This document shows positions 36,327 through 49,195 of a stretch of DNA of 64,000 bases, piece after piece. The stretch covers positions 32,895-96,894 of the forward strand of contig BQKZ01001420.1 in NCBI GenBank assembly GCA_036244855.1, in the 5' to 3' direction. The notes below the pieces were generated by a model. It was given only the letters and a program-made list of their open reading frames with translations, ran no database searches and was not told the DNA's origin. Each line of letters starts with the position of its first letter. Position 1 is the first letter of the stretch. The translations under genes were made by a program, and so were the position numbers. Source of the DNA: Temnopleurus reevesii (lineage: Eukaryota > Echinodermata > Echinoidea > Temnopleuroida > Temnopleuridae).

Positions 36327-37463
36327 TCCTATATGCAGGGGCGTATCAAGGTGTTGCCCATAAGACGGGTTGAACTCTATTTGATATTGGATTGTAATCA
36401 TAAAAATGTCCTATGCTAGGGCGGGAGTAGATCTCCGCAGGCTATACGTGCTTGCAAGCGGCATCAACGACTGTTGTTGGTTTATTTTAACATCATTAAC
36501 GTGTTAAAATCCCCCGCCTCTGTCTGCCCTCTCCCCTGCCTGTATGTGCATCTCCCGACTAAAGAAAAATGTATATGTGTTCGCTAAAGCATTCAGGCTA
36601 TAATCTGTAACAGCACTGTAACAGCACTCGGCTGATTACAGCAAGAGCTTGTCATTTTCAGAGGGCTTGACACAGACTGATCGTTTGTCCATGCTAGGAG
36701 CATTTTGAGAAGAAAATAAAGACGATTTCTGTTTTCGAATTAGTTCCCTCATACCGAGAGGTGCCTAACCCCACCCCGCAAGAAGACTTAGTGGAAGAGT
36801 AAGCCTTACTACATTCACATCATCTTGGAATGTGAGAGAGTGGAGGAGAGGGAAAATCGCGCCTGGATCCCATACCGATTCCTTATTCAGGTATAGCTGG
36901 CCTACCGTAGCACGGTTGGATCTTCGTCTACAAGTTTACCTTTCCCTCCCCGAATCTTTTTTCTACCTTTGAGTGCAGTTGGGAATTTCACCGAAAAGGT
37001 GGAATTATTTGGATAAAACCAGGATTTAATACGTTCAACGGAGCTTTGGTCTTGTGAGGAAACGAATAATTCGATAACTTTGATCAAGTGGAATTAACTT
37101 TATTGAGACCTTGATTTTTTTAAGAGAAACAAAGTTTACTTTTTATTGTCAAGAAACATTTTTCTTGTGGAGTAAAGTTTACCCATTCCCTTCAAACTAA
37201 TCATCTACTTTGATTGCTGGCTAAAATTACCAATCAACTTCTCACTGACATTTTTTTGTGGAAAAATTACTCTCCTATGACTCAATCGTCGCCATCTTCT
37301 AAGTCAACTTTTCTTAGATTCTTCCATTTTGGATCAATACTGAACTCTCGTCTTTCGTGAAAACATTACACCCAAGAGGATCATTAGCAATCTCAATTGG
37401 AGGAACCGATATTGTCATATCAGCGCAAACATTTTTGCATAGATCTACGTCTTGGTCTGTCTG

Positions 37464-37471
37464 TGACGTCA
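37464..37471. promoter_or_regulatory. CRE palindrome (TGACGTCA)
   Basis: A perfect cAMP-response-element core lies 10 bases before the ATG of the 37481 exon. The bases AAAATGGCGG around that ATG also resemble a YY1 site. Together they suggest a start region here with a short 5' leader, but no TATA box is evident. Confidence 0.45.
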
Positions 37472-37480
37472 GAATTCAAA

Positions 37481-37580
37481 ATGGCGGAGAAGGATGCAAA
37501 GAACCAGGCGGCTAAATCAGTGGGGATTCCAAACTGGATGTTGCTGCTTTTTATAGCTGCTTCCCTCCTCGTCTTTTCAG
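37481..37580 (+). CDS. Alternative first exon: hydrophobic N-terminus
   Basis: The ATG opens 33 codons: a Lys-rich start (MAEKDAKNQAAKSVGIPN) followed by a hydrophobic core (WMLLLFIAASLLVF), then one base before a GTATAT donor (37581). The core of about 14-15 residues could be a short signal anchor (type II membrane protein) or a signal peptide cleaved near VFS. The phase 1 end fits the 53796 exon, giving LLVFS-DVVLGK. It would be the start of a separate gene or an alternative promoter of the acidic gene upstream. The layout (short basic cytosolic end, membrane segment, charged lumenal part) recalls triadin/junctin-type proteins, but I see no sequence identity that proves it. Confidence 0.6.
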
Positions 37581-39989
37581 GTATATCCACTCGAATTCCT
37601 AGCTTGCATGCGCGAACTCCACCAGCTAAAATGTGTTTGCTGTGTAAACTTTGTTCGTCCAGTCCTTCGTATACCTCGAAGTATCTAATTTCCAATTGAT
37701 TAAAAGGACAACTCATTTCATTTCTAAGATTGCGAATCATTCCCGTAGGCAATCGTGTGTATGAAGCATAAACATTTTTTTTGAGAGAGAGACATGTTTG
37801 TTACATGTTTTGTTGATATTTCTATTGATTGTGTTTGTATTGGTTTTTAAATGGAATTTTTTCCTAACATCGTATTTTGTTTCTGAGAATCCAGCTCCTG
37901 CTTTGTCGTGCATTTTAAGCTTATTTTCCACTTATTTCTTCAAAATAGGTCTTTTACATGAATATCCATACCTTTGGGATATGCCAACATTTACTTAATT
38001 TCCTTAGAATTTGAAAACAATAAATCTTCTCCATGGGGAAGGGGGGGGGGTATCAATTCATCATGAGAATCTGCTTTCATGAACTCTGAATCCTGATGCG
38101 AATGAAATGAAACAAACTAACGATTACAAGCAAGAGCCATGAAAAGTCGGTTATCAGCAGATCAGGTACAACTTATTAAGTCATTTATTGACAAATTTAA
38201 AGTTTATTGGGCTAATATAGACCAAGCTACGCTGAGTTTCCCTTTAATGTACACTTGTCTCGGGCCGTAGCATTGTATGCAATGCCATATAGATCAATAT
38301 TCAATTTTGAAGACATACATTCCAACAGAGTTACCTTCTCTCGCCACTTAATTACCTCATCGTTGATGGGATCTGGTAAAATGGTATTCACACAAACAGC
38401 AATTTTGGGGGAAACATCATTAGATGAACACAAAACTTACAACGTTACCGGTTCTATGAATTGAACGACAATTGGTAATAGTTTAAATCTATAAAAATAT
38501 TTAAACAACTCTAAAAAAAAACCTATAAATGTTAAAAGAATTAGCACTATTACTAGGCACTTAGGGCCATTTTGGGAAAAGAGCGATATAAGAGTTAATA
38601 TCATTATTTATAATCAAATCAACAATTCCAAGGTAATAGATGGAATAACTCTTTTGAAACCGGACATTGACCATTTAGATTCATATATGCTGAATACAAA
38701 AATAAAATGGGTTTGTCCACCATATTCTATTTTGAAAGACCTAGCGTGTTGAAAAGATTGTTCAATATATTGTTCAATTTGGACATGCTCGATCTTCTTT
38801 CTCTTAACTCAAACAAGATGATTTGGGGAAATAATGACTTCATTAAAAACTTTCCCTTTATCAAAATGTTAGCATCTAATGTACATAAAAGTAATAGCTT
38901 ATATATTTTTTTCTCCATTTTATGGGGGTGGGCTTAATCTGTGATGTAAAATAATATGATTTAATTAGAGAACGTAATAGTGTACGTTACATTTTCTTAT
39001 CGCGTTGTCAATTAGTGATTATGAAACTTTTACAATAATTTGTCAAATCATTAAAGACATTAACGCTATACCACTGCCATACATCTGCTTAATGCTATCA
39101 CGTGAGACAACAAAATTGCTTTTGACTTTAATAATCCTCCTACTTTCCAACTCTCTCAGTAGTAATCAAACTAAACTTAACAGATCATTTTCAGTCCTCC
39201 ATCAAAGTGGCCTCTGCAATTTGTCACGTACAAGCCTGATGTATAGCATGTTCTGTCGACTTACATTGGCTCATAGCGTGCCCTCATCCACAATAGTCAT
39301 CATCAGATAGGCCTATCATGTTAAAGTCATCGAGGTGTTAAAGGTGAAAAGTATTATTAAAGATGATATAAAAGTTTAAATGATGTCTTTACATCTATGT
39401 TCAGACCAATATTAGAGTTCATATATCAGTTTTCATGCAATATTAAACAATAATTTTATACGCAAAATGACTTTACCTTTACACGCTGGGTATCCAAATC
39501 AAATAGTAAAGATTTTAAATAGATAGTGAAACGTCAAAATGAATGCAATTTATGACAGCGGCCTTCGTCGATCCTACAGCGTATTATTACTAAATCTAGA
39601 TGAATGAATAAGCTTTAACAGAAATGAATAATTTAGTATGTAAATAACGAAAAAATAAATCTACAAGTAATCCAAAAATTAATCAATAAGTGTATTTTAG
39701 TTTGAGCAATTAATTTTGTAACAATATGGTTTTGCAATTTGAAATATCATGTTCTCTTCCCTATGCAGGTATTCAAATGGATGAAATACTTATAAAGAAT
39801 AAAAAAAATAAAGAAAGTTACCCAAGGACTATTGATATAAGCCTACGACCCAATTTTAAATTCTGAATCCCAAGGGCTCATAATCCCAGTACTACGTGTC
39901 TAAACAGACAGCATTTTACATTAATTTTTGAAGCATACTAGTATAACACTACCCACTGTCTGTCTTAAAACTGGAATTTAGTAAGGCTA

Positions 39990-40870
39990 TAAGGGATTTA
40001 TTTTTTTAGTTAACATGACTATGAAAAATGAAGAGTTTATAAATCATGTTCTAATTATTTCTAATGAATGAATAGGCTATATATCACATACTCTAGAAGC
40101 CATGGCTGACGATTCCCTCTAAATGTGTTTTTGCTGGGTGTATAAGCGATGGTTGACTGAGGCGCCGTGGCGTGCGCCTGAAATCAAGCTGTTCGGGACA
40201 GTCATAGACTTGGGTTAGTTCCTGCCCGTGGGTTCGAATCCTGGTCGCATACCGTCTTTCAGATGGAGACGTTAAGATGGCGATCCTCTCTCTCCCTTCT
40301 TCTTCTGGCGTAAATATTCAGAATTGAATGATACACGCCTCTAAACTACATAATTTCCTTTCCTTTTTTTCAAGAATTTGATTCACCATCTCGTTCAGCA
40401 CAAACATCCCCTCGACGTAACTTGACCATCATCACCGTCACTATCATCGGCGAATCAGACCTCTGACATTTTCTTTTCTTACCATACTCTTTCTTTCGTT
40501 TCATGTTTCTCCATTGATTGCCGCCATTGATGGTGATTCTATGGTGTCCTTCATGTCACCCAGGAGGGAATTTTAAAGAATCGTTCTCAGTATAGGGCCA
40601 TCGACTTCACGTGGAGATATTGTAGCTCAGATGTAGCGGATGTTTCACAAAGGTGTCTTTATGACGGTTTGGCGATCGCAACTTGATTTTAATTCGTCCA
40701 AGGGTATTTTTCGTTGCTTTAATAATGCAAATGCTTTTATAATTTGCATTTTTAGTTTGATTTCTTTTTCAATTTTCGCTCAATTTATTACAATATCACA
40801 GTCCACACTGATCTTTCCTGTTTTGACCTTTTTTAAGCTGGAATTGATTTTGGCTATATGAGGCTTATTT
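39990..40870 (+). repeat. Tandem duplication, copy A (contains SINE)
   Basis: Aligns with 40871-41510 over nearly its whole length. Shared segments include 'gccatggctga', 'ccctctaaatgtgttt', 'ttgattcaccatctcgttca', 'cccctcgacgtaacttgacc', 'cgccattgatggtgattcta' and 'catcgacttcacgtggagat'. Copy A is longer mainly because of the insertion at 40160-40370. Confidence 0.85.
40160..40370 (+). mobile_element. tRNA-derived SINE insertion
   Basis: About 211 bases present in copy A and missing at the matching site of copy B (around 41017). It has an A-box-like segment (GTGGCGTGCGCCTGA), a perfect B box (GGTTCGAATCC at 40231-40241), a body with 'agatggagacgttaagatgg' and ends in a T-rich run. These are the marks of a Pol III SINE. 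A target duplication cannot be defined clearly. Confidence 0.8.
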
Positions 40871-41510
40871 TTTCGCCAACATAAATTAAGAGATATGAAG
40901 AGCTAAATCATGCAATTATTTTTAATGAATGAAATACGGAACTGCCGCGTAGCCATGGCTGATCGGATTCCCTCTAAATGTGTTTAGCTGGGTATATTAG
41001 CGATGGCAGACTGGTCAAGAATTTGATTCACCATCTCGTTCAGCACAAACATCCCCTCGACGTAACTTGACCATCATCACCGTCACTATCATCGGCGAAT
41101 CAAACCTCTGACATTTTCTTTTCTTAACCATCCTCTTTCTTTCGTTTCACGTTTCGCCATTGATTTGCCGCCATTGATGGTGATTCTATGGTGTCCTTCA
41201 TGTCATCCAGGAGGGAATTTCAAAGAATCGTCTTCAGTATATAGGGCCATCGACTTCACGTGGAGATATGTGGCTCAGATGTATATAGCGGATGTTTCAC
41301 AAACATGACAAAAGGTGTCTTTATGACGGTTTTCTGTATCGTTAGCGATCACAACTTGCTTATAACTCCAAGGATACTTGTTTGTTACTTTAATGCAAAT
41401 GCTTTTAAATTCTAAAGTTTTTCAGTTTGATTTTTTTTTATATATCTATTACAACATCACAGTTCATATTGAGTTTTCTTCCTGTTTTTTACCTTTAAAT
41501 CGCCTATTGA
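40871..41510 (+). repeat. Tandem duplication, copy B (empty site)
   Basis: Second copy of the block at 39990-40870. The site where copy A carries the SINE reads straight through here ('agactggtcaagaatttg'). Small indels and substitutions show that the copies have diverged for some time. Confidence 0.85.
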
Positions 41511-41917
41511 CGATATTTTTAATTTCTTTAGCTTCTTGACGAAACAGTTAGAAGAATTCAATAATATAGCACCTTTCAACACTGGCAGCAGCATATGGTT
41601 TATATTCTTTTCATTATCAATGTAACGTATTATTTTGAGAGGAACCACAACTGGTTGGATGATTAATATCATTCATTCAAGTTAAAACAAAAACCAAGCA
41701 TTGAATTGTTCCCGCAATATGCTGCAATTTATTTTTCTTCTGATAACGACGTGATAAAAACAACGACAAAGTGACTATAAATAGAGTCATGTGAAAATAA
41801 ATGAATAAAAATAGAATAGTGAATTATACACATAAAAACATATTCACGATGCGAAGTGAGAAAACAGGATGTCATGAATGCAATATGATCATTATGTTTC
41901 TCATTACGCCTTACCAG

Positions 41918-42476
41918 NNNNNNNNNNNNNNNNNNNNNNNNNNNNNNNNNNNNNNNNNNNNNNNNNNNNNNNNNNNNNNNNNNNNNNNNNNNNNNNNNNN
42001 NNNNNNNNNNNNNNNNNNNNNNNNNNNNNNNNNNNNNNNNNNNNNNNNNNNNNNNNNNNNNNNNNNNNNNNNNNNNNNNNNNNNNNNNNNNNNNNNNNNN
42101 NNNNNNNNNNNNNNNNNNNNNNNNNNNNNNNNNNNNNNNNNNNNNNNNNNNNNNNNNNNNNNNNNNNNNNNNNNNNNNNNNNNNNNNNNNNNNNNNNNNN
42201 NNNNNNNNNNNNNNNNNNNNNNNNNNNNNNNNNNNNNNNNNNNNNNNNNNNNNNNNNNNNNNNNNNNNNNNNNNNNNNNNNNNNNNNNNNNNNNNNNNNN
42301 NNNNNNNNNNNNNNNNNNNNNNNNNNNNNNNNNNNNNNNNNNNNNNNNNNNNNNNNNNNNNNNNNNNNNNNNNNNNNNNNNNNNNNNNNNNNNNNNNNNN
42401 NNNNNNNNNNNNNNNNNNNNNNNNNNNNNNNNNNNNNNNNNNNNNNNNNNNNNNNNNNNNNNNNNNNNNNNNNNNN
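41918..42476. other. Assembly gap (559 N)
   Basis: Undetermined bases. Open frames reported across it have no meaning. Confidence 0.99.
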
Positions 42477-44486
42477 TTTTGTACAACATGTTCATGATAT
42501 CATGTTTCTTTTTAAGTAGATTTGAAGACAAAATTTGGCGATAAAAATATTCGCTTTTACCAAAACTATACTTGGGCTTTAAACTTTAAATTCTATCTAA
42601 AATCGTTTATTTTAGTTAAACATATCTCTTGCGAGAAAAAAAGTTTTCTGACAGCGCACAGGAGCAAAGTTTTGTACAAAAGTGTGGGGTACACTTGCTC
42701 CTTTTCATCCAGAACACAAAGTAAAATGTCGACGGTAAAATTTTAGCGCAAAAATCTGCAGCCAGCCCCTCCAAACCCTAGACCCTTGCATGATGGGGTT
42801 CAAACTAAAGCTTAAATAATGGTAATTATACCTTTGAATTTGATAGCACGTCTGGAATATAAACCCGATCCTGTTCAGTTTCATCTCTTTGATTCATGAC
42901 ATTCACATTTTTTCCTTATTCATCATGTCTTTACAATCTATCTCACAATCCCATTGTATTCGATTCTTTACTTGAATTTCTGTATTTTGAAACCATTTTA
43001 ACCATTTCTTTATTCCTCTCCATACATGATCGGTATGGTTACTTAGTGCATCAATATCATTTTATCAAAGTGTCATATTATGAGGAGGAAAGGGAATGCA
43101 GGAGGCGTTCGACATTCGAAACCATTTCAAAGCTCCGTCGAGAGAGCAGACGATCGATTCCAGGCTATCTTTTATATTCTTTTATTCGAGTTAATCTCTT
43201 GCTGTCCATCCATCTATCTCTCTAAATGTGTCTCTCTACCTCCGTCTTACTTAACCCTTTCTCCATCTCTATCCTCTCTTGTCTAGCCCCGCCCCTCCCC
43301 TCTCCCTCTCTCTCCCTCTCCCTCTCCATTGTTTCCAGTACCATATGAATTACGTCAAACGAAATCTAATTTTTTGAAAGCTATGGCAAATAAGTGGAAA
43401 TGCTCATGAATCAACGGTGCAGTGGAACAATTTTGTGCTTATTTACTGGCAAAACGATATCGTCTTTCGTGAAAAGAATACTGTGTATGGAAACATTGGA
43501 AACATTTCCCTCGTATCTCTCAAATAAATTCGATTAAATTCAATTATCTTTCTATGTATTTTGCCTCAGCGAAAGGACATATCTGCATCAATAATGTATT
43601 ACTCCTTTTCCGTTCTGCAATTCACCTTATGCCATTGTTGCTCAATTCTATATCATTATATAAAAATTTTGTTCGATGGACAAGGTGACAAATAATACTT
43701 TTCGGCAGTTAATCATCGCCTTTCCATAGGTGCTTCAAATACAATTTTCATTCGGCGATAATTACCCTCTTCTGACTTTCGGCACACAACCGTCCATAAA
43801 GTTAGCAGTTAGGACACGTATCTGGCCTTTATAATAATGATATAACGTTTACCCAACATTTTCACTTATTATGTATGTAGTTCCAAGGTCCGTAACATAG
43901 TCAGGCCTGATAGTGACAATCGTGGCGTTTCGTCCCTGTCTGAGATAAATTCGACATGCAACATCCCGCTGCTAACCTTGGGGATTCACATTAACCTATG
44001 CTGTGTCATGCTCAAATTACTCACATGCCCAATGTAGAAACTCGGTATAGATATCACACATAAGCAACATGGGTCCATGTATGAAACTCAACACCTGAAT
44101 CAAAGGTCACATGACTTTAAATTAATGCCCCCATTGTGTAAGCATCGCCTGCTTGCAGAACGATCGCGAGACAAGATGAGTGTTAAATTAGTCACGTGAT
44201 AAGGTCAATTTGGCGCCAACCTGAAGCGTCCCTGTGTGTCGTCTGTGACACCTCTTGGTATAGACGAAACGCATCTGAATGTTTGAAACCGTGGATGATG
44301 AAGTTATTTCCAGAGAAATAAATACAGTAGAAAGTGAATGTCTGACATTGTTTATTTCAATTTGGTTCTCAGTTTAAATACACATTCATATATTATGCAA
44401 CAATTTTGTTCAGAACACGTTACAGTGACGTCATCACACACTTTTTTTTTTTAATTGAATAGAACATTTCTTTCCATATTTATCAA

Positions 44487-44793
44487 GCATACTTGTCAAC
44501 ATTGAACAATTTCAGATCGAGAAACCTCGCGCGAGAGGTCACTACAACATCCGGTATTGGACATGTTGGAAGTCAACTTTGTACAGTTTGTAATTTTAAG
44601 TGGCAGTTGTGAATTTTCTTTAAAGCCGATATCGAGTTTTAATTGTGATGAGGCTGGGGATGAGGTGATACTAGCGTTTTAGGGGGCATTTTGTGATATC
44701 GGGAGTGCCCTGAGTTAAAAATCCAATTGGGACGTCGGGACATTCCGACATGCACCAAATATCGGGAAATTTCCGACGAAATGACAGGTATGC
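44487..44793. mobile_element. Small element with 12-bp inverted ends
   Basis: GCATACTTGTCA (44487-44498) and TGACAGGTATGC (44782-44793) are inverted copies with one mismatch. The interior of about 280 bases is more GC-rich than its surroundings and contains short palindromes such as 'cgggaaatttccga'. No coding capacity. Confidence 0.5.
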
Positions 44794-46957
44794 AAATTCA
44801 CACCTGTGGGCACAAGCCTCTCAGAAAAATTTCATAAAATCACGAAATTACACTGACGTTACACTGGAAAACATAGTGACTTAAGCAGTTTAGAACACTT
44901 TACGTGTTGTCAGGGACTAAAAAAATTCTTGGTAAAATATAATAATGCCCCGTATTCACTGGAGCCTTTGAACAACATAAGCAATTCAATAAAAATGGAC
45001 ACAAATTTACCAGGAAATTGCGTTGTTCCGCTGTGAAATTAAAATTGGGAAAAATTAAACCAGGGCAGTGATTCATCAAGTTCCGAAAGGCTCTAAGAAC
45101 GACTGGTATAAGATCTTGTGCTGAATGTTTGAGAAAATTTTGAGTATAACACTCTTGATGGTATACCCCAGTATGCCTTAAAGTCTGTCTTAGCTTTAAT
45201 AACAACTTCATGAAACACCAACCAAAAGGCTTTTATTCATTGAAGAGATCTACTTTGATATGCTCTAATGTACTAATTATTTCATACGGCAAAGTAATTA
45301 TCAATTTATGATTTTATTCTGATGAGGAATGAAATACACAAGAACAAATACCGAAACGTTTTTTTTTTATTTTGGGGGTTCCCAGAGTGGTTCATTATCC
45401 GCCCTTGTACAAAAACAGAACACATGAACATTTCATGGTTTCAAAACTGACTGTGGTTACTATATTAATTACAAATATGTGGTTGATTAATTCAATTAAC
45501 GAAACTTGTTTTATTCTAATCATACCACATCTACCACATCTGCAGACATCATTTAAGTGTTCAGTGATGAATGTAACATTGATTAATGGGTTGTCTGTTA
45601 ATGTTGTTTCTTCACTTACCGATCGTTCGGCTAATGGCTTCAATAAATATTTAGAATACGCGGCGACAAGATGTTTAGATTGGATGAGTCTAATCTGTTC
45701 TCATTTTGAGGCAAGAACATGTTGATGATGAAAACGATTGTTTTTTATCATTGAACAATGCTACGAAAACTACCAAAAAACAACGAAATGCTATGAATCT
45801 AAGGATTCCTCATCTATTTCACTCCTCAAACAAATAAAAACCATTCTATACAATCATTTCGTTTAAATTCTAACCTAAATTTCTTCCACCTTACAAAAGT
45901 CGTTCGGAATTTTTGAGACTTTCTTTCAAAATTGCAAAATTGTCATTTACAATCAAGATTGAACGTAATGACAATATCAACAATAATGATAATAATAATA
46001 ATGATAGTAATAATAATAATGATGAAAGATTTGTGATTAATTCCGCTGGGTGACGTAATGATAGATAGCATTTATTCAATATTGTCGCCAGCGGCCCACA
46101 AAGGGGTACACACGCTATACAGCTGTGTGAAGTTACCCTCCAATAATAATAATGTTAATAAAAAACAGTACAATAATAATAATGCTACCAATAATAATAA
46201 CAATGAAAAAATAACAATAATTACAATAACAATAATACTACCTTTTATTTACCCATGCAAGTAGTCACTTTTAGCTGATAGCTATTCTTCAAGCAGATTC
46301 TGCATAAGAGTGAAAGTTCTCTCAAATCTATTCTATAGTTAATGATTATTTTCCAAAGGTATTGAAGGACAGTGAGGTCTTAAAACTCCGAAATGCGACT
46401 CTGTCGAGCCTGTCAAAATACGCTGTGGAAAAGCGAATGATGGGTGGTATTAATACGTTTTTCACCAAACTTTGAACCGCTTTGATTAATAATTCCTTGT
46501 CAAGAGAATTATTCTGATGATAGATTATATCCCACACAGGATCATTTTCAACCCTTTTATATCTAAATCAAAGTTATTTTACAAGAGACCGTTGTTGGCT
46601 CTGAGCATGTTATTGGTACATTTCTGATGAATTCATACTCTTCTTTTTATTAAAAAGCCGTCCAAGACGATAAGAACATGCATCGTTACAAAGTAATGGA
46701 ATACTTTTATTTCGTATTTCTTGAGTAAGAGGTTTTCTGCTATATAGAGTCATCTGACGGATGCATTAATGTAATCGACAATCAGGATATCATACCCTGA
46801 TCCTAACCAGAAAAAAAAAAGGGAAGCTGGTCTGGTAGTTGGTTGCACAATGAAGACTCTGATATATCTACGGTAGATGGTAACATTGCATTCTAGTGTA
46901 AATAGTGTATGACGAGTCCTAGTTGAAACATTATAATTCAATAACATTTTACTTTTT

Positions 46958-48288
46958 AAAAGTTGTCTGCAATTTTTGAGCTGATTTAGGGTGAATCTGA
47001 TGCGCTGAATCCAAAAAAATCACATCGGTTTTGTTCAATCAGGTCAAGTTTTCGAGCTATCCCCACATGTTGTTTTTTACGTTTTGTTCACATGTACACA
47101 TGAGTAGATCCCTTTTGGAAGGTGTTGATGGAATAAAATGACATGGAAAATGAATATTTTGGTATTTTGGAAGAAATATCAAACTCATATAATAATGGGT
47201 AGTTTTGTTGAAAATGGCTCAGTTTTAAGCCATGAAACCTCAAAATTTTCTGATAATTCAGATAAGTAAAAACATATGGTTATTTTATAAAAATTAAATG
47301 GTTATACCAACCAAAATATTTATTTTTGAACAGCAGAACAAAAATCTTATAAAAAAAAAGACCCAAAAAATTCAAGGAAAATTGGAGAGGTAAAGAGAAA
47401 ATGCTGAATTTTTATAATATAAAAAGTGCTGAAAACAATGCCAAAATCATTATATCAATATCCAAAATTGGTGACATTGGTGATAAGATAATGGCTCGGT
47501 CACCAGTTATCCTTTATCCATGGATAAGAATAAATACATATAATTTTGAAAAAGTTCAGAATGTTCAGATTTTTAAAGAAATGTAACAACCATTTTAACA
47601 TTTCCATTTTTTATGAAACTGAATAATATTTCATATACTAAATCAATTGAGTTTCATAAAATGTTATCATTTTGATTAATAGATTGTCATAACTATAAAT
47701 GTATATATTCACAATTTCCTTATATAAACATAATAATATGGTACATCTGGTAATAAAAGGTGTCACGGAAGTTGCCAACGGGTCTATAATGGTGTTTATT
47801 ATTTTCATAATTTTTTTAATAACAAATTCATAATTTTCACAATACCTGTTCATTTTTCCTCAAACTGTTTTTGTTTTGTTTATCTAATTCATATTCTTAG
47901 GTTGAAAAATAAGTATTTTGGCTGGTCTTCCAGTTCAGTTTTTGTCAAGTAACTTTATACTTTGCCCCATCCAATTTTTTGAGGATTTTAAGGTTTCACA
48001 GCTTCAAACTGAGGGATTTAAAACATAATTACCAGAAAATATTGGAATGAATATTTATTGCCATTAATATAATAATTTCTAACAAAAATATCAATTTTCC
48101 ATGACATTTCAGCCCAATAAACCCTTTGAAAGAGCTCTACACATGCATCCAAGTGTACAGAACATAAAAAAACAACATGTGGGGATAGCTCGGAAACCTG
48201 ACCTGATTGAGCAAAACCAATGTGATTTTTGGATTCAGCACCTCAGATTCACCAAAACTCAGCTGAAAAATCAGAAACAACAAATTAG
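46958..48288. mobile_element. Near-complete 1.3 kb palindrome (foldback element)
   Basis: The two halves are inverted copies around an axis near 47630. The outer 170-190 bases match best: 'gagctatccccacatgttgt' at 47053-47072 has its complement at 48173-48192, and 'gctgaatccaaaaa' has its complement near 48228-48241. Inner parts match less well but in order up to ATGAAACT (47613-47620) and AGTTTCAT (47650-47657). Two short open frames inside are not convincing. This is a foldback-type transposon or an inverted duplication. Confidence 0.8.
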
Positions 48289-48414
48289 CTGTTGACCAGC
48301 AGACCAGTGTTATATAATTCAATTTAAGTTAATTCGAAATAAGTCACAAAAACTGTAATAACTGGAAACTCTTCGCAGTAGCATTCAGCTATCAATTCTA
48401 CGTCTATTACAATG

Positions 48415-49195
48415 GGGTCCGCTCGCTATTCATAAGGACCGTTATTCATAACGAAACATTATTCATAAGGGTCGCTATTCATAATACAGAAAAGAGTCGC
48501 TATTCATTAAACAAAAAGAGGTTCGCTATTCATAAAGGTCATTATTCATAAGGGTTGCTATTCCTAATTAAAGAAGAGGGTCGTTATTCATAAAACGACA
48601 TAAGGGTCGTTATTCATGAGAATCAATATTCATAAGGGTCGTTCAAAATTGGGTCGTTATTATTCATAATAGAAGAAGAGCGACCCTATTTCCTGATTAT
48701 GAATAGCAATCCTATTTCATGATTATGAATAGTGACCCTATTTCCCGATTATGAATAGCGAACCTCTTCTGCGATTATGAATATCGACCCTTATGAACAA
48801 TGGCCTTTATGAATAACGAACCTATTCTCCCATTATGAATAGAGACCCTCTCCTCCCATTATGAAAAGCGACTTTATGAATAACGACCCCTTTTTGTTAT
48901 TATGGATAGCGAACCTCTTTCTGAATTATGTATAGCGACCGTTATGAGTTATTATAAATAGCGGTCCTTATATGTATAGTGACCCTTACGTGTTGTTATG
49001 AATAGCGAACCTCTTTTCCTATTATGAATAGCGATCCTTATGAATAATTGTCCTTATGGCTTTATGAATAGTGACCCTCTTTTCACTTTATGAATAGCGA
49101 CCCTTCGGGTATAGGAATTTACATGTTATGAATAGCGGTCCTTATGAGTCATTGATCCTTATGAAAAGCAGTCCTTATGAATAGCGAGCTTACGA
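48415..49195. repeat. Orientation-switching array of GCTATTCATAA units
   Basis: From 48415 to about 48670 a motif close to GGGTCGCTATTCATAA is repeated about 12 times at irregular spacing. From about 48675 to 49195 the reverse complement (TTATGAATAGCGACCC) is repeated about 23 times. Units vary by one or two bases and are separated by short spacers, often T/C-rich. The switch at about 48672 is itself a hairpin (GGGTCGTTATTATTC facing GAGCGACCC). Confidence 0.9.

Larger units (their letters stand above)
30242..37480 (+). other. Presumed intron or intergenic, repeat-rich
   Basis: No exon that I can support. It contains telomere-like repeats bounded by inverted ends (32613-32783), a CT-rich tandem duplication (34474-34960) and a TIR-bounded element (35325-36326). 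The rest is AT-rich with no clear structure. Confidence 0.5.

Noticed and set aside
41801..42544. Long frames across the N gap
   Set aside because: They exist only because undetermined bases contain no stops.
48415..49195. CRISPR-like array
   Set aside because: The units are too short and variable, the spacers irregular, the orientation flips, and the genome is clearly eukaryotic.
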